The notes: generated by a model not told the origin, from the sequence alone. DNA of 64,000 nucleotides from Paenibacillus sp. YYML68 (GCF_027923405.1 NZ_BQYI01000001.1:4344501-4408500); one strand, 5' to 3'. Shown: positions 1 to 7,965, counted from the stretch's first letter. Program-made: numbers and translations.

Positions 1-615
1 TATATGCTCGGTTATCCGGATCAGACGTTCCGTCCAGACCGAGGCATTAGCCGGGCAGAGATGGCAGCTATCCTGAATCGTCTCGGAGCAAGAAGCGCTG
101 CAGGCGCGTCGAATGTTGAGCTCGTACCAGCAGCTTACACGGATCTGGAGCCTCAGCACTGGGCCCATACAGCCATTGACGAGACGACGAAGAACGGTCT
201 CATGAGCGGATATCCGGACGGCTCCTTCGCACCGGAGAAGCCGGTTACACGAGCAGAGCTTGCGGCTGTCGTATCGCGCTGGAAGGGCTACAGCACGGAG
301 GGCGACGTATCGTCCAAGCTTACTGACCTTGCAGGTCATTGGGCGCTCCGTCACATTGCACAAGCGGAACAGGACGGTCTCGTGCAAGGGTTCCCGGACG
401 GCACGTTCCAGCCGGATAAGCCGCTGAGCCGTGCGGAAGCGGTCACGACGTTGAACCGTCTGCTGAAGCGCGGACCGCTCACAGGCTATACGCTCATCCC
501 TTGGAGTGATGTGAGCAGAGGACATTGGGCAGCTGACGATATTATGGAAGCGTCTGTCCCGCACAGCTTCACGAAGGATGCTTCAGGCAAGGAGAAGATG
601 GTTGAGCCGCAATAA
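1..615 (+). CDS. SLH-domain surface protein, C-terminal part
   Basis: The reading frame is already open at base 1, so this is the C-terminal end of a longer gene that starts outside the window. Three SLH repeats can be read: a partial one ending near residue 30 (GYPDQTFRPDRGISRAE), one at about 45-95 (DGSFAPEKPVTRAEL) and one at about 105-155 (DGTFQPDKPLSRAEA). A fourth, incomplete SLH-like start (WSDVSRGHWAADDIMEAS) follows. SLH repeats bind pyruvylated secondary cell-wall polymer, so the protein is probably held on the cell surface. The function of the missing N-terminal part cannot be judged. The last 20 residues do not look like SLH sequence, and a rho-independent terminator follows. Confidence 0.93.
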   Translation, partial: YMLGYPDQTFRPDRGISRAEMAAILNRLGARSAAGASNVELVPAAYTDLEPQHWAHTAIDETTKNGLMSGYPDGSFAPEKPVTRAELAAVVSRWKGYSTEGDVSSKLTDLAGHWALRHIAQAEQDGLVQGFPDGTFQPDKPLSRAEAVTTLNRLLKRGPLTGYTLIPWSDVSRGHWAADDIMEASVPHSFTKDASGKEKMVEPQ

Positions 616-641
616 GCTTAGCTGCAGATGATCTCATATAG

Positions 642-688
642 AATCAGGCACAAGCCGCTTTGGGAGCAGCTTGTGCCTGATTTTTTTT
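642..688 (+). terminator. Rho-independent terminator of the SLH gene
   Basis: A 14-bp inverted repeat (AATCAGGCACAAGC with its complement at 669-682) closes a short loop and runs into eight T residues. It lies 27 bases after the SLH stop codon. Confidence 0.9.
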
Positions 689-734
689 CAACACTGGTAG
701 GACTGCCTCTTGATCACTTAAGCTGCGTGCTTGA

Positions 735-1496
735 CTAAGACTGAACCCGCCTGTTCAGCAAATAAATCGAACCGAGCACATATAGCACGCTAAGTGCCGC
801 ATTCACCGCTAACGGGAGCGCCACATAGACCGTCGTAACGTTGTCCACTGTTAGAAACAGCGTACTACCTGGCAGCCCGACCACGCTCTGAATCACTCCT
901 CCCCGATCCGCCAGCATGAAGCTGAGCATGGTCGGCGCATTCAGCAGCAATACGAAAGTGGCAAAGGTGACGAAGCCAGACGCTCGTCTGACCGCCTTCC
1001 CGAGCAGGAAGCTGAAGGACCCGAGCAGCACGATGGTGACAAGAGCGAACAGATTGGTGAAGATGGCACCTCTGGGCGCAAGAGACAGCACATCTGATAT
1101 CGTTGGTACCCCGAAGGCGGTGCGAGCCTCGAGCATGAACAGCAGCACGAATACGCCTAGCAGCACCGTACCGGTCATCAGCGCGACCAGCACCTTGGAC
1201 AAGTAGACCCAGCCACGATGAATCGGAAGCGTAAGCAGCAGCAGGTGTTGTCCGCCCTTCCACTCCGAGGCCCAGATCGTCATGGATATGACGAGCGTGC
1301 TGACAAGTGCAGAGCCGCCCGTCATCGCGTTGACGACCGTGAACCAGACCTCATACTCGCTGAAGGACAATCTATCGATGAGCAGCAGGAAGACCGCATG
1401 CACGATTGCATATATAGACAATGTGTAGAGCAGCTGAGTCCGTACATTGCGAAAATCCGTTCGAAGCAAGCGAATGAAAGCACTATACGTATTCAT
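735..1496 (-). CDS. ABC exporter permease (YtrC/D-like)
   Basis: A protein of about 253 residues that is almost entirely hydrophobic, with about six membrane segments and no recognisable soluble domain. It resembles the membrane subunits of small Firmicutes ABC-2 type exporters. The gene overlaps the end of the upstream ATPase gene and follows a GntR regulator, so the three form one unit. Two ATGs, at 1502 and 1496, lie behind AAGGAG; the second has the better spacing of ten bases. The transported substrate is unknown; systems of this layout often respond to cell-envelope antibiotics, but nothing in this protein shows that. Confidence 0.8.
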   Translation of the reverse strand: MNTYSAFIRLLRTDFRNVRTQLLYTLSIYAIVHAVFLLLIDRLSFSEYEVWFTVVNAMTGGSALVSTLVISMTIWASEWKGGQHLLLLTLPIHRGWVYLSKVLVALMTGTVLLGVFVLLFMLEARTAFGVPTISDVLSLAPRGAIFTNLFALVTIVLLGSFSFLLGKAVRRASGFVTFATFVLLLNAPTMLSFMLADRGGVIQSVVGLPGSTLFLTVDNVTTVYVALPLAVNAALSVLYVLGSIYLLNRRVQS

Positions 1497-2184
1497 CGGC
1501 ATACAGCTCCTTCATCATCTCGACGAGCGACTGCTTGCGCGAGAGCTTCAATTGCTCCAGCGAGCCCTCCAGCACGATACGGCCATTGCGCAGGAACAGC
1601 ACCTCGTCTAGTATCATCTCAATTTCCTTCACCTCATGCGTCGTCATGAGAATCGTCTGTCCCTCCTCAGCGAAGTCCTCCACAAGTCCTTGGATCAAGC
1701 TCTCTCGAGCGAGCACGTCGATGCCGGACAGTGGTTCATCGAGCAGCACATAGCGGGCTCTGCGGCTGAGGGCGAGCAGCAGCTTCGCCTTGGCTCGCAT
1801 ACCCTTGGACATCGCGCTCAGGCGCATATCCGGCTGCAGACGGAAGTAATCGAGCAGATGTGCTGCCTTGCGCGAGTCCCAGTCGGCAAACAAGTCCCTC
1901 GTGTAGTCCATCGCGTCCTGCAGCTTCATCCAGCTGTAGTACGTGTCGCTGTCGGGTAAATACGCCAGACGCGCACGCACCTCAGCGGACGGCTTGCTCC
2001 CATCTACGAGCAGCTCGCCGCTATCCAGACGCCGGAGCCCAGCGATGCACTGGAGCAGTGTCGATTTCCCAGCACCGTTCACGCCGAGCAGACCGACGAT
2101 CTTCCCTTCTCCGATCGTCACGTCCACATGGTCGAGGGCGACGGTGCGGCCGTACCTCTTACAGCCTTGCTTCAACGTAATCAT
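1483..2184 (-). CDS. ABC exporter ATP-binding protein
   Basis: A 233-residue nucleotide-binding subunit. It has a Walker A motif (GVNGAGKST near residue 35), a Walker B motif (YVLLDEPLSGID near 145) and the switch histidine in MTTHE. The signature motif is degenerate: where LSGGQ is expected it reads LSAMSKGMRAK, as is usual in the YtrB/BcrA-like group of small exporters. It overlaps the downstream permease gene by 14 bases and starts seven bases after the regulator gene, so it is translationally coupled. It energises the permease encoded at 735-1496. Confidence 0.9.
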   Translation of the reverse strand: MITLKQGCKRYGRTVALDHVDVTIGEGKIVGLLGVNGAGKSTLLQCIAGLRRLDSGELLVDGSKPSAEVRARLAYLPDSDTYYSWMKLQDAMDYTRDLFADWDSRKAAHLLDYFRLQPDMRLSAMSKGMRAKAKLLLALSRRARYVLLDEPLSGIDVLARESLIQGLVEDFAEEGQTILMTTHEVKEIEMILDEVLFLRNGRIVLEGSLEQLKLSRKQSLVEMMKELYADEYV

Positions 2185-2191
2185 CTTCTAC

Positions 2192-2578
2192 TCACTCTCC
2201 TCCCGATTGTCCTTGGCCTTGCGCATCCAGCTGCTCCAGCACGAGCTGCAGCAGCTCTGTCTTGCCGATGCCGAGCGCCTGCATCTCCGTGATGAAGCCG
2301 GCGACGATGCCGCCGATCATCTCCCGCTTCACGCTGTGCAGCACCGCTGCATCGGTCGTCAGCACGCTGCCTTGCCCACGAGCCGTATGAATGAAGCCTT
2401 CATCCTCCATTTCGCTGTACGCCCGCTGTACCGTATTCGGGTTCACACCGAGCTGCTTCGCCAGCTCCCGGCGAGACGCAATGGGTTGACCGGGGCTGTA
2501 GGTGCCGTTGATCAGCTTGCGCTTGAAGTCCGCGATAATTTGCAGGTAGATGGGCTCCCGATCATTAAATTCCAGCAA
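2192..2578 (-). CDS. GntR-family (YtrA subfamily) repressor
   Basis: A winged-helix regulator of about 128 residues. The start of the domain is typical of the family (DREPIYLQIIADFKRKLING), followed by the recognition region PNTVQRAYSEMEDEGFI. The short C-terminal tail of about 50 residues is characteristic of the YtrA subgroup, which lacks a large ligand domain. I chose the TTG at 2578 because AGGAGG sits seven bases upstream and family members begin just before the DREPIY-type motif; an ATG at 2617 would add 13 residues. The gene is first in an operon with the ATPase and permease, and a palindrome resembling a GntR operator lies 84 bases upstream. Confidence 0.88.
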   Translation of the reverse strand: MLEFNDREPIYLQIIADFKRKLINGTYSPGQPIASRRELAKQLGVNPNTVQRAYSEMEDEGFIHTARGQGSVLTTDAAVLHSVKREMIGGIVAGFITEMQALGIGKTELLQLVLEQLDAQGQGQSGGE

Positions 2579-2661
2579 GCGGCCTCCTCCTCTCGGTCGT
2601 ACTCTTTGTTCAAGCATTCGTTATTCTTTCAATCATTCTGCAGCCGTCACCATCGTGTCGG

Positions 2662-2690
2662 TGTATTAGTTAACTAGTACAGTATTACAA
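2662..2690 (-). promoter_or_regulatory. Promoter and GntR-type operator of the exporter operon
   Basis: On the minus strand a -35-like TTGTAA (2690-2685) is followed after 16 bases by TAATAC. Between and over these lies a 20-bp near-perfect palindrome at 2662-2681 (TGTATTAGTTAACTAGTACA, one mismatched pair). TGTAxTA...TAxTACA is the type of site bound by YtrA-like repressors, so autoregulation is the simplest reading. Confidence 0.7.
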
Positions 2691-2731
2691 TAAAAGATCC
2701 GGCAGCATTTGTCAACCTTCTGCCACCGGAT
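2691..2731 (-). terminator. Terminator of the ABC exporter/yyaC unit
   Basis: On the minus strand an ATCCGG...CCGGAT stem, extended by CAG/CTG, is followed by CTTTTATT just after the stop of the ABC exporter gene. It directly abuts the promoter of the GntR operon. Confidence 0.65.
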
Positions 2732-2740
2732 ATAGTTCAA

Positions 2741-4558
2741 CTACCTGCTTCCAAGCTCCGCCTGCCCGCGCTCGAATTGGGTTCGGAACAGTCGCGCGTA
2801 CAGCCCTTCCTGCGCGAGCAGCTCCTCGTGTCGTCCGATCTCGACGACACGCCCGGCCTCCAGCACGACGATACGGTCAGCTGCAAGTATCGTCGACAAC
2901 CGATGGGCGATGACGAGCGTCGTCCGTCCGACCATCAGCTTGTCGAGCGCCGCTTGAACATACGCCTCGGAGGCGGAATCGAGATGCGACGTCGCTTCGT
3001 CGAGTATGAGGACGCGCGGATTTTTCAATATCGCTCTGGCAATGGACAGCCGCTGACGCTCCCCGCCAGACAGCCGGTGTCCACGCTCGCCGACGACTGT
3101 ATCGTAGCCTTGGGGCAGCGCCTCGATCACATCATGAATGTACGCCTGACGACACGCCTCCTCCAGCTGTTCATGTGTGGCGTCGCGGCTTGCGAACAGC
3201 AGATTCTCGCGTACCGTATCATGGAACAGGAACGACTCCTGCGTCACGTAGGCTAGCTGGCGACGTAAGCTATGTACCGTTAGGTCTCGCAGATCGAGAC
3301 CATCGAGTGTGATCGCGCCGTCCGTCGGGTCGTAGAGCCGCGCCAGCATGCCGAGCAGCGTCGACTTGCCTGCCCCGCTCGGGCCGACGATCGCGACGAC
3401 CTCACCTGGCGAGGCGGTGAACGTAATGTGCTGCAGCACCTCATCCCCGCCGCTCTCGTAGGCGAACGAGACGTCCTGGAACTCGACTCGTCCTCGCGAA
3501 TTGGCTAGCTCCACCGCTCCCGAACGATCAGCGATATCAGGCTCGAGGTCCGCATACTCGAACAGCCGCTGGAACACGCCGAGCACCGTGCCGAGCTCGA
3601 CCCGGAGGTTCAGGAGCGTGCTGACCGGGCCGTACAGCATGCCCAGATAAGCGGCGAAGGCGACGATGCTGCCGATCGTCATCGTTCCCTCGATCACCTT
3701 CCAGCCGCCGTACAGGTAGATGAGCGCGGTGCCGAGCGGGCCGAGTACGCCGAGCGTCATGCCGAACCAGCGCCCGACGAGCGTCAGCCGCAGCTCGAGC
3801 CGCATCACCTCCTCGTTCTGCTGATGGAACATGCGCTGCTGCACCGGCTCCTGCTGGAAGATGCGCGTCAGGAGCGCACCGGAGACGCCGAATAGGTCCC
3901 CAAGTCTCGCGGACATCTCCGCGCGCACCTGCTGCGTCTCGATCCGCAACCGCTTGCGCAGCTCGGACACCTTGCGCACCGGCAGCAGGAATAGGGGCAG
4001 GATGACGGTAGCCATGACCGCGAGCTGCCAGTCGAGCGTGAACAGAATTGTCACCGTCGTCACGACGATGACCGATTGTGTGACCGTCGAGACGACGAGC
4101 GTCGAGACGATGTTCTGCACCGCTTGTACGTCACCTGTCAGCCGCTGTACGATCTCACCTGACTTCGCATCGGTGAAGAAGCTCATCGACTGCCGCTGCA
4201 GGTTCGCGAACAGCGTCTGGCGCAGATCGCGCATGACGCCTTGGGCTACCTTCGTGTTCTCATAGTTTTGCCAGACGCTGAGCAGCCCGCCGACGAGCGG
4301 CAGCAGGACTAGCGCTGCTGCCAGCACCAGCAGCTGGCTTATGTTGCGCTCTGGCAGCGCGCCGTCGATAATCTCTCGAATGACGAGCGGGGGCAACAGG
4401 CCAAGCACACCGCCAACGAGCGCCAGCAGCAGTATAGCCGCGAGCGGCGCCCGGTAGGCGCGGAACAGCCCGTACACGCGGGAGAGCGGCACATCCTTCA
4501 GCTGCGCCCGGCCCCGGCTCTGCATATTGTGGCCCATACCTCCACCGAAGCCTCTCAT
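2741..4558 (-). CDS. ABC exporter, membrane domain fused to ATPase
   Basis: A 605-residue half-transporter of the MdlB/LmrA type. Six membrane helices occupy about residues 35-330. The nucleotide-binding domain at about 355-590 carries Walker A (VGPSGAGKST), the signature LSGGERQRL and Walker B (VLILDEATSHLD). The family exports lipids, peptides or drugs as dimers. No partner half-transporter lies beside it, so it may act as a homodimer. The N-terminus is Gly/Met-rich (MRGFGGGMGHNM) before the first helix. The start overlaps the yyaC stop by four bases (ATGA), so the two are co-transcribed, a link with no obvious functional reason. Confidence 0.92.
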   Translation of the reverse strand: MRGFGGGMGHNMQSRGRAQLKDVPLSRVYGLFRAYRAPLAAILLLALVGGVLGLLPPLVIREIIDGALPERNISQLLVLAAALVLLPLVGGLLSVWQNYENTKVAQGVMRDLRQTLFANLQRQSMSFFTDAKSGEIVQRLTGDVQAVQNIVSTLVVSTVTQSVIVVTTVTILFTLDWQLAVMATVILPLFLLPVRKVSELRKRLRIETQQVRAEMSARLGDLFGVSGALLTRIFQQEPVQQRMFHQQNEEVMRLELRLTLVGRWFGMTLGVLGPLGTALIYLYGGWKVIEGTMTIGSIVAFAAYLGMLYGPVSTLLNLRVELGTVLGVFQRLFEYADLEPDIADRSGAVELANSRGRVEFQDVSFAYESGGDEVLQHITFTASPGEVVAIVGPSGAGKSTLLGMLARLYDPTDGAITLDGLDLRDLTVHSLRRQLAYVTQESFLFHDTVRENLLFASRDATHEQLEEACRQAYIHDVIEALPQGYDTVVGERGHRLSGGERQRLSIARAILKNPRVLILDEATSHLDSASEAYVQAALDKLMVGRTTLVIAHRLSTILAADRIVVLEAGRVVEIGRHEELLAQEGLYARLFRTQFERGQAELGSR

Positions 4559-5157
4559 CGCGTGTCCCCCTCACTGCGCCCCCCGCTATGCGGACGGGCT
4601 GACGGCTTACTGTCGCTCTGCGGCGTCAGCGGGAATGCCATTCGGATGGCCGTCGTAATTTCTTTAGCCATCATCATAACTTTATATAACGAGGTGCTCT
4701 GCAGGATCGAATACTTCTGCCCTTGGTCCACGTTCACGATCGCTGCGATCGAATACGTGCCTAGTAGCGGCAGCTGCTTGCCAACCGACTTGCCCGGCGC
4801 GAGCGGTCGGTTGGACACCTGGTACCAGCCGACCGAGGACGCTTGCCCGAGACAGGCGTCGATGGCGAGCGCGACGCTGCCCGGTGGAATCTCGATCAGC
4901 CGCGCATGCATATTGCTCGCGTCGAGCGGATGCTCAAGCGTGCCGATCACCCCTGTGTAGCCTGCCTCCTGCAGCATCGTGCCGACGATTGGACCGAGCG
5001 AATCGCCGGTCGAGCGGTCAGTGCCGATGCAGATGAAGACGAGCTCCTCTGCCTTCGCGCCTTGCTTTTGCATAAGCTCCATGAACGAATGCAGCTCGTC
5101 TGCCTTTACTTTTTTGCGGAGTAACGGCCCAGCCGCGTTCGAGTCCCCCCATATCAT
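4555..5157 (-). CDS. yyaC: YyaC-family spore protein (DUF1256)
   Basis: A 200-residue protein with the features of YyaC/DUF1256, which is related to the germination protease GPR fold. The conserved block CIGTDRSTGDSLGP lies near residue 42, followed by HPLDASNMH and AIDACLGQASSVGW. The C-terminal 20 or so residues are Ser/Arg-rich and not conserved-looking. In Bacillus the gene is expressed during sporulation; its exact activity has not been settled as far as I know. The start has GAGGAAGAG upstream. It is the first gene of the pair with the ABC exporter. Confidence 0.88.
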   Translation of the reverse strand: MIWGDSNAAGPLLRKKVKADELHSFMELMQKQGAKAEELVFICIGTDRSTGDSLGPIVGTMLQEAGYTGVIGTLEHPLDASNMHARLIEIPPGSVALAIDACLGQASSVGWYQVSNRPLAPGKSVGKQLPLLGTYSIAAIVNVDQGQKYSILQSTSLYKVMMMAKEITTAIRMAFPLTPQSDSKPSARPHSGGRSEGDTR

Positions 5158-5262
5158 GTATGTCTCTTCCTCTCTCTATCGTGTAGTGACAGGTTCCCTC
5201 CATATCGGATTCACTCTCGATATTGAGCATACTGGAGCATAGGTGCGGAAGGCAACCATTTG

Positions 5263-5289
5263 TTGCGGCGATCCCGGCCATGCTATAAT
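5263..5289 (+). promoter_or_regulatory. Extended -10 promoter of the glycosyltransferase gene
   Basis: TGCTATAAT at 5281-5289 is a perfect extended -10 element. A -35-like TTGCGG at 5263 is only 15 bases away, which fits dependence on the extended -10. The gene starts 39 bases downstream. Confidence 0.65.
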
Positions 5290-5327
5290 TCGTTCAACGC
5301 GAACGAACAGGCAGGTGAACGTATCGT

Positions 5328-6614
5328 ATGAACCTATTCAGCCTATTATCCCTATTGTCTCTTGCCTATTGGCTTTACGTACTGCGCGATACGCTGCAGG
5401 CGCGACGGTGGATGTACAAGCTGCCCCGCTCGACGGATCGGACCATGTTCGAGGCTCAGCCTTCGGTCCGTGACCAGACACAGCCGAGGCCATCGGCTTA
5501 TCGGCCGAGGAAGGAGCCCGCTCCGACTCAGGTGAAAGCCTCCGGCTCGGAATGGCCGCTCGTCTCCATCATCGTTGCCGCCAAGGAGGAGGAGGAGTCC
5601 ATCTCCGAGACGGTGAAGCATCTGCTCAACCAGACGTATCCGCGCATCGAGATTATTGCGGTGAACGACCGCTCCCAGGACAGCACGGGACGACGACTTG
5701 ACGAGCTGCGCCGCTGGTCCGAGAGCCGTGACGGCCTGCGCATCCCGATACGCATTATACATATTACGACACTGCCCGGCGGCTGGCTCGGCAAAAACCA
5801 CGCCCTCTACCAAGGCTACGCCGAAGCGCGAGGCAAATACCTGCTGTTCACCGACGCCGACGTGCTGTTCGCCCCGGATACCGTAGCCGACGCGGTCGCC
5901 TACATGCAGCGCGAGCACGCCGATCATGTGACGCTGGCGCCGCGCATCCGTACGCGCAGCTTCTGGCTTGCCGCGTTCGTCGAATATTTCTTCTTCACGT
6001 TCAGCTTGTACGTACGGCCGTGGTGCGCCAATGCCGACCTGCAGCACAAGCACGGCATGGGCATCGGCGCCTTCAACCTGATCTCACGGCATGCCTATGA
6101 GAAGATCGGGACCCATCGCGCGTTCCCGCTCCATCCCGACGACGACCTGCAGCTTGGCCGCATGGTCAAGCGAGCGAAGCTGAGGCAGCGACTCGCCTCC
6201 GCAGTCGAGCATCTTGAGGTCGAATGGTACACGAGCTTGGACGAGGCGATACGCGGACTAGAGAAGAATCTGTTTTCCGGCTTCGGCTACAAGCTCTGGC
6301 TCGCGGCGCTCGGCGTGCTCGGTCAGCTGCTTCTCTTCTTCGTCCCACTCGTCGCCTGGCTCTTCGCCCCCGGCTGGAGTGCCGTTGCGTTCGGCGCATC
6401 CGCACTGCTGCTCATTACGGTCTATGTCATGCTGATCCGCTCCATAGCTGGCGGTACAAGCCGCGGCGTGCTGGTGCTGCCAGCGACGGTGCTGCTGCTA
6501 ACGTACGTCGTCATCCGCTCGGTAGTGCTGACGCTTCGCCAAGGCGGCATCTATTGGCGCGGCACCTTCTACTCCTTGAAGGAGCTGCGAGCGATGCGCA
6601 GGACGGACGAATAA
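5328..6614 (+). CDS. Membrane glycosyltransferase, family 2
   Basis: A 428-residue processive-type GT2 enzyme. An N-terminal membrane helix (residues 2-18) is followed by the catalytic domain from about 80: VSIIVAAKEEEESI, the nucleotide-sugar DxD in FTDADVLF and a later acidic block, HPDDDLQLGRM, with the acceptor-side motif VEWYTSLDEAIRG. Three C-terminal helices lie at about 325-405. The layout resembles carotenoid glycosyltransferase CrtQ and HpnB-like enzymes, but no carotenoid or hopanoid genes are nearby, so the acceptor lipid is unknown. The ATG has AGGTGA ten bases upstream. Confidence 0.88.
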   Translation: MNLFSLLSLLSLAYWLYVLRDTLQARRWMYKLPRSTDRTMFEAQPSVRDQTQPRPSAYRPRKEPAPTQVKASGSEWPLVSIIVAAKEEEESISETVKHLLNQTYPRIEIIAVNDRSQDSTGRRLDELRRWSESRDGLRIPIRIIHITTLPGGWLGKNHALYQGYAEARGKYLLFTDADVLFAPDTVADAVAYMQREHADHVTLAPRIRTRSFWLAAFVEYFFFTFSLYVRPWCANADLQHKHGMGIGAFNLISRHAYEKIGTHRAFPLHPDDDLQLGRMVKRAKLRQRLASAVEHLEVEWYTSLDEAIRGLEKNLFSGFGYKLWLAALGVLGQLLLFFVPLVAWLFAPGWSAVAFGASALLLITVYVMLIRSIAGGTSRGVLVLPATVLLLTYVVIRSVVLTLRQGGIYWRGTFYSLKELRAMRRTDE

Positions 6615-6732
6615 GCGTAAGCTTCATAAAATCTTAACACGACTCGTCCATATGCTGCGTTACAATAAGACATGGATAGACGGTTCAACCGAACAATATA
6701 CGATCATTAGATCCAAGAAGGAGAGATTCCCG

Positions 6733-6828
6733 ATGAACTACTCCATGCGAGCCGTTAAGTACGCGCTTGTAAGCGCCCTGCTCACGTTCACTCTCATTGT
6801 GCTTCATCAGGCTAAACAGCTTCTGTAA
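6733..6828 (+). CDS. 31-residue membrane micro-protein
   Basis: A short gene with a strong ribosome binding site (AAGGAGAG, about nine bases before ATG) and a terminator 33 bases after the stop. The product begins MNYSMRAVKYALVSALL and has one hydrophobic helix (about residues 9-24) between a basic N-terminus and a basic tail, as expected for a single-pass membrane peptide. I do not recognise a family. The tight packing of binding site, frame and terminator is the main reason to call it a gene; it has no clear partner. Confidence 0.6.
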   Translation: MNYSMRAVKYALVSALLTFTLIVLHQAKQLL

Positions 6829-6861
6829 CTCGAGCCTCCGATAGATTATAGAATTTCACTG

Positions 6862-6892
6862 ACAAGCGTGCCGGCAGGTGCGCTTGTTTTTT
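6862..6892 (+). terminator. Terminator of the micro-protein gene
   Basis: ACAAGCG and CGCTTGT arms enclose a GC-rich loop and run into six T residues within nine bases. Confidence 0.8.
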
Positions 6893-7018
6893 GTACACCG
6901 AACAACTGGAATGTATGCCCATTTATTGCGAGGACTTACATAGACAAGTACCCGCTCCGCGTAAGCCACATATACATGTAGCGAAAGCCACTACATCAGC
7001 GAAAAGAGGAATCATGAA

Positions 7019-7330
7019 ATGGCAAACAACAAGCGCTCCTATGGCCACTATCCGCAGGGCTACTCCATATTCCAGCCTTGGATGACAGGCACTTATCCAT
7101 ATCCGTCTCCTCAAGGCTGGGGCCACTGGTATGGTCATCATGGACACCAGGGGCATCCATGGCACCATGGACACCATGGGCATCACGGACACCACGGGCA
7201 CCACGGGCATCACGGGCACCACGGACACCACGGGCATCACGGGCATCACGGGCATCACGGGCATCACGGGCATCACGGGCACCACGGGCACCATGGACAC
7301 CATGGACACCATGGACAGCAGGGCCGATAA
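7019..7330 (+). CDS. Histidine-rich GHH-repeat protein
   Basis: A 103-residue protein in which 40 residues are histidine. The first 35 residues are rich in Tyr, Pro, Trp and Gly ([20 protein letters not shown]), and residues 51-98 are sixteen uninterrupted Gly-His-His triplets. An AGAGGA ribosome binding site lies ahead of the ATG, and a terminator follows. No signal peptide is visible. Poly-His tracts of this kind bind Ni, Zn or Cu; the Tyr/Pro-rich head resembles spore-coat or exosporium proteins of Paenibacillus. Both roles are inference. The reverse strand also has a long open frame, but it only mirrors the repeat. Confidence 0.75.
   Translation: MANNKRSYGHYPQGYSIFQPWMTGTYPYPSPQGWGHWYGHHGHQGHPWHHGHHGHHGHHGHHGHHGHHGHHGHHGHHGHHGHHGHHGHHGHHGHHGHHGQQGR
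7169..7312 (+). repeat. 9-bp tandem repeat encoding Gly-His-His
   Basis: Sixteen consecutive 9-bp units of the form GGRCAYCAY. Codons vary at the third position (CAC/CAT, GGG/GGA), so the array is not a recent pure slippage product and is likely kept by selection on the protein. Confidence 0.9.
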
Positions 7331-7384
7331 CAAGTCAATGAATATGCTTGCCCACATCCGGGACCGGGCTAAGCTTATCAACAT

Positions 7385-7409
7385 GCCGCTCCAGATGGAG
7401 CGGCTTTTG
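7385..7409 (+). terminator. Terminator of the His-rich gene
   Basis: GCCGCTCC and GGAGCGGC arms with a four-base loop are followed by TTTTG, about 55 bases after the stop codon. Confidence 0.75.
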
Positions 7410-7504
7410 TGATGATGGCCTCCTCGAGCAGCATTGACTTAACATCAGCAATGGTCACGCGATCCCGCTCTAAACAGTACAAGATCGCCATTCCATACGA
7501 TCTA

Positions 7505-7544
7505 TAATAAAAAGAGACCTCCCACAATTGCGCAGAAGATCTCT
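7505..7544 (-). terminator. Terminator of the aegerolysin gene
   Basis: On the minus strand a 9-bp stem with two or three G-U pairs (AGAGATCTT with GAGGTCTCT) runs into TTTTTATTAT, about 50 bases after the aegerolysin stop. Confidence 0.7.
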
Positions 7545-7594
7545 ATAACGAACAGTTATCCATGTGCCATACTGAGCTGATACAGCCTTTACTA

Positions 7595-7942
7595 TTAGTT
7601 ATTCGTCACAATGTATGTAACGCTGCAAGAATTTCCGCTTCCACCGATTGTTTGAACTGCATAGCTGTCCGAGCTGCTTGAACCCGAGAAGCCATTGCTG
7701 CCTACGTACGGATCGTCAAAGTACAAGCAGATTTCACCGTTTGGCAGGCTGTAATAAATTCTGCCTTCCACACCGGTAGCGAAACCATCGGAATCAGCCT
7801 GAAAATGTACAGGCTTGCCGTTACCCGGAACATTGGTAGGAGTGGAGGCCCATTCTCCATGTGCAAGAGTCGTCTTGCTCTCTAGCTGCATTTCAATTCC
7901 TGTAGCATTGATTACCGAAATGTGTACTTCACGTGCGGACAT
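7595..7942 (-). CDS. Gpp34/Cry34-like aegerolysin
   Basis: A 115-residue beta-sandwich-type protein. It begins MSAREVHISVINATG, which from memory matches the start of the 14-kDa Bacillus thuringiensis protein Gpp34Ab (Cry34Ab), and it keeps the order of that family: TxPTNV near residue 33, a GFATGVEGRIYYS block near 55, and LYFDDPYVGSN near 73, then a Ser-rich end. There is no signal peptide, again as in Gpp34. Aegerolysins bind membrane lipids and usually need a second protein to form pores; the known partner Tpp35 (Cry35, Toxin_10 family) is not in the window. A GGAGG site nine bases before ATG and an own promoter and terminator make it a single-gene unit. Confidence 0.88.
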   Translation of the reverse strand: MSAREVHISVINATGIEMQLESKTTLAHGEWASTPTNVPGNGKPVHFQADSDGFATGVEGRIYYSLPNGEICLYFDDPYVGSNGFSGSSSSDSYAVQTIGGSGNSCSVTYIVTNN

Positions 7943-7965
7943 AGATCATAACCTCCAAAGTATAA

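Noticed and set aside
6634-6666. TTAACA...TACAAT promoter for the 31-codon gene
   Set aside because: The spacer is 21 bases, too long for a normal vegetative promoter.
6923-7384. Minus-strand frame with Met-Pro-Val repeats opposite the His-rich gene
   Set aside because: It mirrors the 9-bp GHH repeat; the plus strand has the ribosome binding site, sensible head region and terminator.
7384-7500. Minus-strand 37-codon frame MAILYCLERDRVTIADVKSM and following residues
   Set aside because: The residue pattern looks protein-like, but there is no ribosome binding site, it starts inside the aegerolysin terminator's downstream run and ends inside the terminator of the His-rich gene.
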